A stretch of 64,000 nt of DNA from Onychomys torridus (Eukaryota; Chordata; Mammalia; Rodentia; Cricetidae): positions 18,269,709 to 18,333,708 of the forward strand of contig NC_050466.1 of assembly GCF_903995425.1 (NCBI RefSeq), in the 5' to 3' direction. The notes below the pieces were generated by a model that saw nothing but the letters and a program-made list of their open reading frames with translations, did no database searches and had not been told where the DNA came from. Each line of letters starts with the position of its first letter. Positions within the stretch are counted from its first letter, which is position 1. The position numbers and the translations under genes were made by a program. This document shows, piece after piece, positions 47,887 to 59,022 of the stretch.

Positions 47887-49195
47887 TGGACCAGAGGTGA
47901 GTGCCTGGGAAATCAATATGGTGCTTCCTTACAAAAATGGGAATCCATCTCCCCCAAGACCCAGCTGTAGCACTCTTGGCCATATACCCAAGGAATGCTC
48001 AATCATACCACAAGGGCATTTGCTCAGCTATGTTCATATCAGCTTTGTTTGTAATAGGCAGAACCTGGAAACAACCTAGATGCCCTTCAACTGAAGAATG
48101 GATAAAGAAAATATGGTGCATATACACAATGGAGTACTACTCAACAGAGAAAAACAATGACATCATGAGGTTTGCAGGCAAATGAATGGATCTAGAAAAA
48201 AATCATCCCGAGTGAGGTAACCCAGACTCAGAAAGACAAACATGGTATGTGTTCTCACTCATAGGAGGATACTAGATGTAAAACAAAGATGACTACTACA
48301 TAACTCCAGGGAGGCTACCTAGAAAACGTGACCCTAGGAAAGACCCAGGGATTACCCAATGACAGAGAAATGGATGAGATCTACATGAACAACCTGGACG
48401 ACAGTGGGAGTAATGAAGGGCAAGATTTGAGGGAAAGAAAGCTTAGGGGAGCAGGAGATACCAGCTGGATCAAGAACAGAAAGGGAGAAAAAGGAATAAC
48501 AGACCATGATAAATGAAGACCACATGAGAACAGGAATAGGCAGAGTGATCGAGAGGTCCCCAGATGTCCACAATGATATATCCTCTGTAGACTGCTGGCA
48601 GTGGTCGAGAGAAAGCCTGTTCTGACCTAGTCTGGTGATCAGATGACTAAACACCCTAACAGTCGTCTTGGAACTCTCATCCAATAACTGATGGAAGTGG
48701 ATGCAGAGATCCTCAGCCAGGCCCCAGGTGGAGCTTCAGGTGTCCAACTGTCGAGAAAGAGGAGGGACTGTAAGAGTGTGAATTGTTCAATCCAAGATTG
48801 CAGACAGCACAGGGACAAATAGCCAAATGAATGGAAGCACATGAATTATGAACCAACGGCTGTGGAGCCTCCAGCTGGTTCAGGCCCTCTGGATAAGCAA
48901 GACAATTGAATAGCTTGATCTGTTTGGGAGGCACCCAGGCTGTGAGACCAGGACCTGTCCTTAGTGCATGAGCTGGCTGTTTGGAACCTTGGGCTTACAC
49001 AGGGACACTTGCTCAGCCTGGAAGGAGGGGACAGGACCCGCCTGTACTGAATCCACCAGGTTTAAATGAATCCCCAGGGGAGTCTTGGTCCTGGAGGATA
49101 TGGGAATGGAGGGGAGGGGCTGGGGAGAAGGTGGGGATGGGGGCAGGAGGGGGGAGGACAGGGAAACCCATGGCTGATGTATAAAATTAAAACAC

Positions 49196-49238
<43 letters not shown>

Positions 49239-49241
49239 GAA
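47887..49241 (+). mobile_element. 5'-truncated L1 with target duplications
   Basis: Begins inside the ORF2 3' end and ends with an (AAT)n/A-rich tail. A 12-bp duplication aaaaattttatt at 47875-47886 and 49242-49253 bounds it. It inserted into the tail of the previous L1. Very similar to the L1 part of the 7SL chimera (26876-27841), so the same subfamily was active. Confidence 0.92.
49197..49234. repeat. (AAT)n
   Basis: About 12 AAT units, grown from the L1 poly(A) tail. Confidence 0.97.
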
Positions 49242-49424
49242 AAAAATTTTATTCATGGTCATGGTGCATCTCTATGCAACCCCATACCCACAAATTGGGA
49301 GGTTCCCTCAAAATTTGTCTTGTGGCTCTCCAGGGACTCCCAGCCTAAGGGCCACCTGCATTCGCCAGATTCAACTGTTTTTACCTGACCAGCTTTGGAT
49401 TCCTGCAGGCTCCTAGCCTGAAAG

Positions 49425-49727
49425 TATTGGTGAAATTATTAAGGCCACTCCACATAGTTAAAAGGGAGCTTTATTTTGTGGGGTAACTTACAAATGAAGG
49501 GGTAGGTTGCAGGGTCTGGCAAAGGTAAGCTCAGTCCGGCGGTGTTCTCTGGAGAACTCTGCTCGGTCTACCTCCAGTGTCCAGGGTCCCGGAACCAAGG
49601 GAGAGACCTCCTCCAGATCCTTGGTCTTCCGCTTCCTCATCCGCCCTGCCTTGTGGGCATGACCATTACTGAAGCCTCAATGGGGGTTGGAACTTCCAGG
49701 CTAATGCTGGCATGGCTATCAACTACA
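49425..49727 (-). mobile_element. 3' LTR of the pol-bearing ERV
   Basis: 303 bp; minus strand starts tgtagttgatagcc after a polypurine tract caaaagggggaga (seen as tctcccccttttg at 49728) and ends ttcaccaata. Poly(A) signal aataaagctcc. Left flank tgaaag; the matching right duplication is lost with the 5' LTR. Confidence 0.9.
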
Positions 49728-50699
49728 TCTCCCCCTTTTGTCTAAATAAGAAAGTTCTAACCTAATACAAGACTATATACAAAGAGATGGTTATCAACTA
49801 TTGTCCAGGAGTAATGAGGGATAATGACCTAGATAAGTTGGAATTACAAGTGCAAACAATATCAAGCAAAAAACACATAGTAAAATCCTGGGAAGTCTAG
49901 GGCATGGGTAGGTGGCATGTTACAAAGATCATTCCAAAAGGTGTCCTATCCTAAAAAACCTGAGTCTATTACTTAATATATTCTATCTAAGATATTATAT
50001 ATGTATATATACTAAGTTGTAACTATAACTGCTAATCTCCAACCTCATCAAAGACCTGAGAAGGAATATAATAATACCTGAGAAATGGGAGAAGGACACA
50101 AGCAACTTTCGGGAGTCTTGCAAGAGTAGACAGAGACAGCTAGCAGCCTGGACAGTCACCTAGTGTTTCTCAGCATCGTTGGTGCATTCAAATTGGCTAC
50201 AGGCCTAGAGTATCTGACCGACCATTTTCAGAAGCAGGAATTCTGAAAGACCATCTTACCTTGTCTTGGCAAAGTATAGTGGTCGCTTTCCTTGGGTCCC
50301 GCTTGTCCAGAAAGGACAGCATTTGTACTGTCAGCAGTTGAGGCAAGGGCAGTTCTTTGCCCAGCAGGCCATTTTGTGCCAAGAAGACAAACTTCCAAAT
50401 GGAAATGTCTTAGAAGCCCAACATTCTCTCGGGATCAAATTGGTGCTGCCAGGAGCAATTGTCTCTCATGTCAACAGAATTCTAAGTTATTTAAATGCCA
50501 TATTCTCTAGGTCCATGAAGTGTTTGAAGATCACCTGTCCATCTGACCTATGTATTTATAAATCTGGATAACCTAACTAACATAATTATTGAGATGACAA
50601 GCATCGGTGACAATAACTCTGTAAGTCTTATCTACCTAAACAACCTAAGCACTAAGCTTCCTATAAATAAGGCAAACAGTCTGTAAGCAAATGTACAGT

Positions 50700-51010
50700 A
50701 AAAGGACAATGACTTTAAATTGTGACAATATACAAAATATCTTTAACAGAGGTAGAAATGTATAGTGCAATATGCAATATGATAATAATCCTAAATATAT
50801 ATCAGTATACAGAATATCTTAAACAGAAGTAGAGCATACATACAGTATGACATATATAAATTCACATTTGTATCAATATACAAATATTTCAAATAAGAGT
50901 GAAAATATGTGTACAATATAACAAACATAGTTCTGTATTTGTATCAATATACAAATTATCTTAAATAGGAATGTAAAAAGTTTATATTTGTATCAACATA
51001 TAAGAATTCA
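50700..51010. repeat. ~70-bp tandem units in the ERV 3' region
   Basis: Four to five imperfect units share tatcaatatacaaa-tatctt-aa-cagag/gaat. The same array occurs at 27880-28190 and, more weakly, in the mys-like element around 56780-56950, so it is ancestral to the family. Confidence 0.75.
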
Positions 51011-52139
51011 TGAGAGTGCAAAGGCTGCTATATTACTAAATTTGTTTACTAATGTATATGGCAGTCTACCATAATATCTTATACCTATCCATTCCATTTC
51101 TTCTTTTCCCTTTTTTTGAGACGTATTTTCTTTCCTTAAGGAGAGTACTGAGTTTAACAGTTTCTTCCACCCCCAACCCTAGAACTATTATCCATAACCC
51201 TGAGAAATATGAAACCTTAGGGATAAGGGGCATTGTTTTCTTAGAATTGCTTCCTGCTGTTTAGGGGGCAATGGTTTCTCTGTTAGGTATTGTGATCAGA
51301 TAGTTAAATCTCAGTTAGACTAACTGTAGATTCTGCAGCAACTCTCAGAGTAATGGGTAAGATTGTCTGAAATTCTGGCAAGAAGTATAGTATGATGATG
51401 ATTACCATTGCATCATTCTGGATTGGGTAGAGTTGTTGTTGTTGGGGCCCCATCTTCCTTCTGGAGACTTCAGAGATTGCTATTGGAAAAAACTTATTTT
51501 TTATCAGAATGGAAGGTTTGGATTTAAAGATGTCATGACATGTAAGAAAGGATTCCAAGAAATCAAGAGTAAGCATGGAGAGAATTAGAATCTTGAAGAT
51601 AATGGTCCCTTATAATTTGTTTCTCTCTGTCTCACACCAGAGGGCTCTTCTGATATGGGACTGAAGAATCTCTCAACCTTTTCTTTTATCAATATGCTTG
51701 GGTTTAGAGAAGGAGTGAGCCAATTTCATCTCCAAAGCCAGCTTGGTTTATAATTAAATTGGAACCACAACTATTCTAGATTGATAGAGATATAGATGTT
51801 AGACAGTGATATCTTACCCTGTGTAGATTGGTACCAATAGATTCTTTCTTTCTGCTGTAAACATCCAGATATCCAAGGCCTTATGATTTCTGGAAGATGG
51901 GTATTTCCATTATCCTGGAAAGACAAAAACAGAACCCTACCCCAACCTTTGATAGTTAAATTTTTCTTACAACCTGAAGAGATGTCACATTGGTGGATGA
52001 TCTTTTACTTCTCCTCATCAGGGGGTTTCTCCTGTTCGAATCGAATCTTTATTAATTTTGTTGGTATCCATAGCTTTCCTTCTCCTGTGGAAACAAAAGC
52101 AAAACCCCTTCCCCAACGTAGGACATATCCAGGTTTCCA

Positions 52140-52760
52140 TTATGAGATCAACACATCTTTGAAATAAACTGGTTGTTTTAGCTCAGGAGTTTTGTCTGTC
52201 GTCCAATGTCTCTCCGCAGCTGTTGTTCCTTTCTCATCAGCATTGAGAAAATTCAAGGTTAATAAAACACTATGCAATCTATTTCTAGGAGTCATTGTTA
52301 CCTGTTGCTGTTTATTTAGCATATCCTTTAAAGATCGATTGGATCTTTCTATGACTGTTTGGCCTGTGGGATTGTGTGGTATACCTGTAACATGGTTTAT
52401 ATTGTAATAAGCAAAGAACTGTCTCATTTTATTGGAGACATATGCTGGGGCATTGTCTGTCTTAATTTGAACAGGTATTCCCATGATGGCCATAACTTCT
52501 AATAGGTGTGTAATCACAGAATCAGCCTTTTCAGAACTCATAGGAGTTGCCCACTGAAATCCTGAATAGGTGTCAATGGTATGGTGTACATACTTTAATT
52601 TTCCAAATTATGCAAAATGAAACACATCCATCTGCCAAATTTCATTTCTTTGTATACCTTTTGGATTGCTCACTGCAGGTAATAGAGTTTGGTTATAGAA
52701 GGAACAAGTAGGACATTTTTTCACAATATCCTTAGCTTGTTGCCAAGTAATGGAGAAATC
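52140..52760 (-). pseudogene. ERV integrase region, frameshifted
   Basis: Integrates viral cDNA. Seen in order on the minus strand: zinc-binding segment with paired His (FHKKHH) and CPTC, first catalytic Asp in QMDVFH, second in KTDNAPAY, and Glu in TVIERSNRS. The frame breaks between 52541 and 52608, so the core is split. The C-terminal end fades at 52140. Confidence 0.9.
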
Positions 52761-52849
52761 CTTCTTCAAACCTTTGCTATTTACATGGTGTTTCTTATGA
52801 AATTCTGAGGCTTCTAGCACATTACCTATTAGTAACTGATCAATCTCAT

Positions 52850-53230
52850 CATTACCTTGTGCTTGAGGTCCTGGCAGACCTGTATGGGATCTGATACGTG
52901 TTATATATATAGGATGTTCTCTTTTTCTGATGATTTCCTGCAATTGTATGAATAATGAAGTTAATTCTGTATTATCAGGAATAAATTCAGCAGTTTCAAT
53001 GTGTAAAACAACTCTCTGCATATTGAGAGTCCGTGACTATATTGAGGGGTTCTGTGAAGTCCATCAGTACCATAAGAACGGCATACGGTTCTGCCTTTTG
53101 TACAGAGCTGTATGGACTTTGTACCACTTTACTTACATCTCCTGATTTGTATCCTGCTTTCCCTGATTTATTTGCATCAGTATAGAATGTGAGGACTCCA
53201 GAAATTGGCTTGTGTCGTACAATGTGAGGA
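52850..53230 (-). pseudogene. ERV RNase H region
   Basis: Acidic active-site residues are visible in FYTDANKSG, KAEPYAVL and VTDSQYA. The fourth region (RSHTGLPG) follows in another frame after a shift near 53010. Connects RT to integrase in the usual class II order. Confidence 0.88.
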
Positions 53231-54145
53231 AGGACACATTCAGTCTTCTTTATGAATTCTATCCTCTTGCTTTTGGGATGATGGTTGTTAATCTCTCCCA
53301 AAAAGTTACTGCAGGCTCTCTGCCAGTATTCATTATCTTTCCATAGTGATGAAATTTCCTCATTAGTTAAAGGTACTACAATTTCTGCTGGGTCCATTCC
53401 TGTCAACTGACGAAGTCTTAATTTACCTTTTTGAATCAAATCAGAGATCTTTTCTATATAAGTCTTTAATTTCTTATTTGGTTTACGTGGTAGGAATATC
53501 CATTCCAATATAATATCTTCCCTCTGCATCAAAATACTTGTGGGGGAATGTCTGGAGGGGAATATGACAAGAATGCATTTAAGTTCTGGATCCACATGAT
53601 CCACATGTGCTTCTCGAATTGTTTTTTTCTACTAGAGTCAATTCCTTCTTAGCTTTGGCTGATAATTCTCTTGGACTATTTAATTCTTTTTCCCCTTCTA
53701 GAGCAAAATTTTGTAGTCCATCTTTGGGTATTCCCATGATACCCAATAAGTTGGAAATGCTTCCTAACAACTTTTGAAAATCATTAAGTGTCTTTAATCG
53801 ATCTCTCCTCAGTTGTACCTTTTGGGGTCTAATTTTTTGTAACTCTATCTTATATCCTGAGTAATTAATAGAATCACCTCTTTGTATTTTTTCAGGAGCA
53901 ATTTGCAGTCCCCAGCGAGGCAAAACCTTTTTTACTTCTTCAAACATGCTTTCTAATGTTTCTAACTTTGGATCAGCTAATAGGATATCATCCATATAGT
54001 GATAAATTATGGATTATGGAAACTTTACACGAATTATCTCCAATGATTTTTGCACAAAGTATTGGCATAAGGTAGGGCTGTTTAACATTCCCTGTGGGAG
54101 AACATTCCATTGATATCTCTTGACTGGCTGGGAATTTTATTGAAT
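53230..54145 (-). pseudogene. ERV reverse transcriptase, C-terminal part
   Basis: The palm motif MDDILLADP is seen at about 53970-53995, followed by thumb and connection. The sequence just upstream (54000-54145) still resembles class II RT but contains a stop and frame changes. All of the RT fingers are missing because the ERV is fused to L1 ORF2 at about 54145. Confidence 0.9.
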
Positions 54146-55326
54146 AAGTATGGGAAGAGCAGACAGCCTTGCCTTGTTCCTGATTTAGTGGAATTGCTTT
54201 GAGTTTCTCTACATTTAATTTGATGTTGGCTGTTGGCTTGCTGTCAATTGCCTTCATTATGTTTAGGTATGTTCCCTGTATTCCTGATCGCTCCAAGACC
54301 TTTATCAGGAAGGGGTGTTGGATTTTGTCAAATGCCTTTTCTGCATCTAGTGAGATGATCATGTGGTTTTTTTCTTTGAGTTTGTTTACATGATGTGTTA
54401 TATTAATGGACTGTCATATGTTGAACCACCCTTGCATCCCTGGGATGAAGCCTACTTGAACATAGTGGATAATTGTTCTGATATGTTCTTGGAGCCTGTT
54501 TGCCAGTATTTTATTGAGTATTTTTCTATCGATGTTCATGAGGGAGATCAGTCTGTAGTTCTCTTTCTTTGTTGCGTCTTTGTTTGGTTTAGCAATCAGG
54601 GTAATTGTAGCCTCATAGAAGGAGTTTGGTAATATTCCTTCTGCTTTTATTGTGTGGAACAATTTAACAAGTATTGGTATTAACTCTTCTTTGAAGATCT
54701 GGTAGACTTCTGCACTGAAACCGTCTGGTCCTGGGCTTTTTTTGGTTGGGAGACTTTTAATGACTGATTCTGTTTCCTTAGCGGTTGCTGGACTATTTAA
54801 ATAGTTTATTTTGTCTTGATTTCACTTAGGTATGTAGTACTTATCCAGAAAATTATCCCTTTCTTTTAGATTTTCCAATTTTGTGGAGTAGAGTTTTTTG
54901 AAGCATGACCTGAAGATTCTCTGGATTTCCTCATTGTCTGTTGTTATGTCCCCCCTTTCATTTCTGATTTTGTTAATTTGGATGCTCTCTCTCTATCTTT
55001 TGGTTAGTTTGGACAAGGGCTTGTCTATCTTGTTGATTTTCTCAAAGAACCAACTCTTTGTTTCATTAATTTTTTTGTATTGTTCTCTTTATTTCTATTT
55101 TATTGATTTCAGCTCTCAACTTGATAATTTCCTGGTGTCTGTTCCTCCTGGGAGACTTTGCTTCTTCTTGTTCTAGAGCTTTCAATTGTGCTGTCAAGTC
55201 ACTAGTGTGAGATTTCTCCAGCTTCTTTATGTGGGCATTCAGTGCTATGAAATTTCCTCTTAGCACTGCTTTCATATTGTTCCAAAACTTTGGGTTTATA
55301 ATACATTCATTTTCATTGAACTCTAG

Positions 55327-55698
55327 TGCTGTGGATATCACTCTGTATAAATAAAGTGGTGATTGGCCAGTAGCCAGGCAGGAAGGATAAGGTAGGTGGG
55401 ACAAGGAAGAGGAGAAGGCTGGGAACAGGAAGGCTGGGAGGAGACACTGCCAGCCGTTGCTCTGAGAAGCAACATGGAAAGACACTGGTAAGCCACAAGC
55501 CATGTGGCAAAGTATAGATTAATAGAAATGGGGTAATTTAAGATAGAAGAAGTAGATAACAAGAAGCCTGCAATGGCCATACAGTTTGTAAGCAATATAA
55601 GTTTCTGTGTGTTTACTTGGTTGGGTCTGAGCGACTGTGGTCCTGGCGGGTAAGAGAGATTTGTCCTGACTGGGCCAGGCAAGAAAACTTTAACTACA
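55327..55698 (+). mobile_element. 5' LTR of the mys-like element (type A)
   Basis: 372 bp, tgctgtggatatcac to taactaca. The second half carries ttggttgggtctgagcgact, as in the solo LTR at 18178. Confidence 0.93.
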
Positions 55699-55700
55699 AA

Positions 55701-55714
55701 TGGTGCCCAACGTG
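55701..55714 (+). promoter_or_regulatory. primer-binding site (tRNA-Lys type)
   Basis: tggtgcccaacgtg two bases after the LTR end. tRNA assignment is from memory of class II retroviruses. Confidence 0.8.
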
Positions 55715-55740
55715 TTGGCAATAGTTTCCACCTAAAACCT

Positions 55741-55894
55741 GAGAAAAAAGATTCTAAAACGGAGCTAAAAACAACTTCCTAGTTGTCTCTCTCAAGTTAG
55801 CAGCAGCCTGCTGGTTTGAGAAAAAAGATTCTAAAACGGAGCTAAAAACAGCTTCCTAGTTGTCTCTCTCAAGTTAGCAGCAGCCTGCCAGTTT
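55741..55894 (+). repeat. 77-bp tandem duplication in the mys-like leader
   Basis: Units 55741-55817 and 55818-55894 start gagaaaaaagattctaaaac and differ by only about three bases. It lies in the leader where packaging signals usually are. Confidence 0.95.
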
Positions 55895-57757
55895 GAGCTA
55901 CTATGGCGTGTTGCCGGCGTGTGCATCTGACCTGCAGTGCGGTGGGAATGAGGAATCTACAAGGGCACTTTACTCTGCTGCATGTTGGATTTAGCCTTTG
56001 CTATTTTGAAAAAAAAAGTTTCTGGGCTATACACTGCTTTGATAAAACTGCTTCTGATAGTTGATGGTACACATGGCTCCAGACCCAGAGCTGGTGACAA
56101 ACTGTACCACTGCCATGTTGAAAAGGTGAGGTGGCCAGAGGCAGTTTTACAAAGCTGGATATTACACAGAGAATCTGGTTTGTCTTGTCTTTGGGATTTT
56201 TAACTGCAAAAAATGATTTGATCATAAAAAACTGTTGAGTTAAACAAATATGTAAATTTTAAAGGTACCTTGACTTCAAAATTTGGATATAAGGTTATGT
56301 TGCTTTGGAAAAGAGTCTCTGCTTTTGTTTCCACAGAAAGCCAGAGGCTGTGGATTTGTTCCAGATTAAGATACATCAGGTTTGATCAGACAAGACCACC
56401 TGAAAGGTCTCTGATGACACAATGGCCCATATGATCCAACATCCAGAATGGTTTCAAGGCAACTGGCTCAGAGGTTTACCCTCATGGACTACTCCATAAT
56501 CCTTAAATTTTCTTTCTGTCCCCATAAGATACAGCACCCCCTCCAGCAGAAAGTAGTAAGAGAAACTATGCCCAATTTCCCAAAATTATCAAGCTGGCTT
56601 TGGAGATGGAATTGGTTCACTCCTTCTCTAAACTCAGACATATTGCTAAAAGAAAAGGTTAAGAGATTGTTATGTACCAAATCAGAAGAGCCCTCTGGTG
56701 TGGGACAGAAAAAAAATTTATTTAAAGCAGGTTGATTATAAATACGATCTCTTTTTAAAGAAGAAAAAGGGATATGATATAGATATAATAGTATAAAAGG
56801 GTAGATTACGGAACTTATTTCTAAAGAGCAACAACTCGTTTAAAATATTTTACATTGGTATAGATTTTAGTCTATTGATACAAACTTAATTTTGTTATAC
56901 TGTATGTATATTTCTACTCTCGTTTATGGTATTATGTTTGTACAGCTCTCATTTAAAATTGTAATGGATAATTAAAAATATATAATTAATCATCTATGAT
57001 AATCATACTCATAGCCATGTTAGTTAAGTCTTCTAGGTATACACAGAGATATTTCAGATAGACAGGTAATCTGCAAACACTTCAAAGGTCTACAGAATAC
57101 GGCATTTAAAATATTTTTAAAATTTAGACTTTCTGGACAGTGAGACATGTCTGCTCCTGGCAATGCCAATTTACTTCAGAGAGGAGGATGGGCATTAACG
57201 ACACTTCATATAGAGTCTATCTTCACCTTGGCAAAAATAGCCATTTGGACAAGAAACTGTTCTTGCCTGGACTGCTTGATCGACTGGACATGCAGGACCC
57301 ATAGAAAGGTGACCACTAAACTTTGCTTGACAAAATGATCCTTCAGGTTCCTGTTTCGCAGAGGAAACTGCCAGACATTCTACAGGACACTGAGAGAAGT
57401 GACCAAGAGACTCTAGCCCTGTGGGCTGAAGACAAATGCCCCAATTTTACAAAGGAACATTAGGTGACTGTCCAGGCTACCAGCTGTCTCTGTCTACCCT
57501 GCAAGACTCCCGAAAGTTGCTTGCATCCTTCTCCTAGTTCTCAGATAATATTATATCCTTCTGAGGTCTTTGATGTGATTGAAGACTAGATAGTTATAAT
57601 TTCCTCAGTTATGATAAAAAATAAGTTAAATATACAACTTTAGGCTCACAAATATAAGATAGGATATCTTCTTTAATATTGTAAATATAATTCTTGCTTG
57701 ATAATTGTTTCGTTATCTGTAATTTTACTATGTAAAAGTTAACCCTCCTTTTTTAAC

Positions 57758-57775
57758 AAAAAAGAAAAGGGGAAG
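57758..57775 (+). promoter_or_regulatory. polypurine tract
   Basis: Eighteen purines (ending ggggaag) directly before the 3' LTR; plus-strand primer for reverse transcription. Confidence 0.9.
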
Positions 57776-58136
57776 TGCTGTGGATATCACTCTGTATAAA
57801 TAAAGTGGTGATTGGCCAGTAGCCAGGCAGGAAGGATAAGGTAGGAGGGACAAGGAAGAGGAGAAGGCTGGGAACAGGAAGGCTGGGAGGAGACACTGCC
57901 AGCCGTTGCCCTGAGAAGCAACATGGAAAGACACTGGTAAGCCACAAGCCATGTGGCAAAGTATAGACTAACAGAAATGGATTAAATATAAGTGTAAGAG
58001 CTAGACAATGGTAGACCTGAGCTATTGGCCAAGCAGTTTAAATAAAATATGATTTAAATAAAGTATGATTATTTTATACGTGGGTTGTGGGACCATGGGG
58101 GCTTGGTTGAACCTGGAGAGAAGCTCACCAACTACA
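57776..58136 (+). mobile_element. 3' LTR of the mys-like element (type B)
   Basis: 361 bp. The first roughly 205 bp differ from the 5' LTR at about four positions. From about 57982 on, the sequence is unrelated to the 5' LTR and matches the solo LTR at 1508 instead (agctagacaatggtag, ggccaagcagtttaaat). Confidence 0.93.
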
Positions 58137-59022
58137 CTCTAGAAAGTCTTTAATTTCTTTCTTAATTTCTTCCTTGACCCATTGATGATTCAGTTGAGCA
58201 TTATTCAGTTTCCATGAGATTGTTGGTTTTCTGTAATTTTTGTTGTTGTTGAAATCTGACTTTAAACCATGATGATCTGATAGAATACAAGAAGTTATTT
58301 CAATTTTTTTATATCTGTTGAGATTTGATTTGTGACCAAGAATGTGGTTGATTTTAGAGAAGGTTCCATGGCGGTACTGAGAAGAAAGTATATTCTATTT
58401 TGTTTGTGTGGAATGTTTTGTTGATATCATTTAAGTAAATATGAGTCATAACATCAGTTAGGTCCCTTATTTCTCTGTTCAGTTTTGATCTGGCAGATTT
58501 GTCCAGTGATGAGTGTGTGTGTGTGGGGTTGAAGCCTCCCACTATTAATGTGTGGGGTTTTATGTGTTAATAAAGCTTAAGTAATGTTTCTTTTCCATAT
58601 ATGGGTGCCTTATATTTGGGGCATAAATATTGAGAATTGAAACTTCATCTTGGTGTACTTTTCCTGTGATGAGTATGTAATGTTTTTCTTGATATCTTTT
58701 TGATTGATTGTAGTTTGAAGTCTTTTTTTCTGGATATTAGGATAGCTACACCAGCTTGCTTCTTAAGATCATTTGATTGGATAGACTTTTCCCAGGCTTT
58801 TTCTCTGAGATAGTGTCTATCTTTGAAGTTGAGGTGTTTTTCTTGTATGCAGCAGAAAGATGGGTCCTACTTTCATATCCATTCTATTAGCCTGTGTCTT
58901 TTTATAGGTGAAATAAGTCCCTTGATATTGAGGGATATCAATGACCAGTGATAGTTAATTCCTGTTATCTTTTGGTGGTAGTGTGTGTTTATTTCTCTTC
59001 TTTGGGATTTACTGCTGTGGGT

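Larger units (their letters stand above)
49425..54145 (-). mobile_element. 5'-truncated ERV (class II-like) with broken pol
   Basis: Minus-strand endogenous retrovirus: 3' LTR at low coordinates, 2.4 kb of non-coding 3' sequence, then integrase, RNase H and part of reverse transcriptase up to 54145, where it is joined to L1. gag, protease, the RT N-terminus and the 5' LTR are missing. No env-like frame lies between integrase and LTR. pol is split by frameshifts. Class II by pol resemblance and by 6-bp duplications of related solo LTRs (36482). Its 3' region is homologous to the mys-like provirus at 55327. Confidence 0.9.
55327..58136 (+). mobile_element. mys-like non-autonomous ERV, complete with both LTRs
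   Basis: 2810-bp proviral structure: 5' LTR 55327-55698, primer site tggtgcccaacgtg at 55701 (complement of the tRNA-Lys 3' end by type), non-coding leader with a 77-bp tandem duplication, about 1.5 kb of sequence homologous to the 3' region of the ERV at 49728-52090, polypurine tract at 57758-57775, and 3' LTR 57776-58136. A perfect 6-bp duplication ctctag at 55321-55326 and 58137-58142 interrupts L1 ORF2, whose sequence resumes exactly. No gag, pol or env frame exists, so it must have been mobilised in trans. Size, LTR length and duplication agree with the mys family of Peromyscus (from memory). Confidence 0.93.

Noticed and set aside
49062..49416. Poly-Asn and poly-Leu frames
   Set aside because: Translations of the (AAT)n tail of an L1.
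49728..52140. env gene of the ERV
   Set aside because: No open or recognisable env segment; only AT-rich sequence and tandem units shared with the mys-like element.
55066..55503. 145-codon minus-strand frame
   Set aside because: It crosses the L1/mys-like LTR boundary at 55327; a chance fusion frame.
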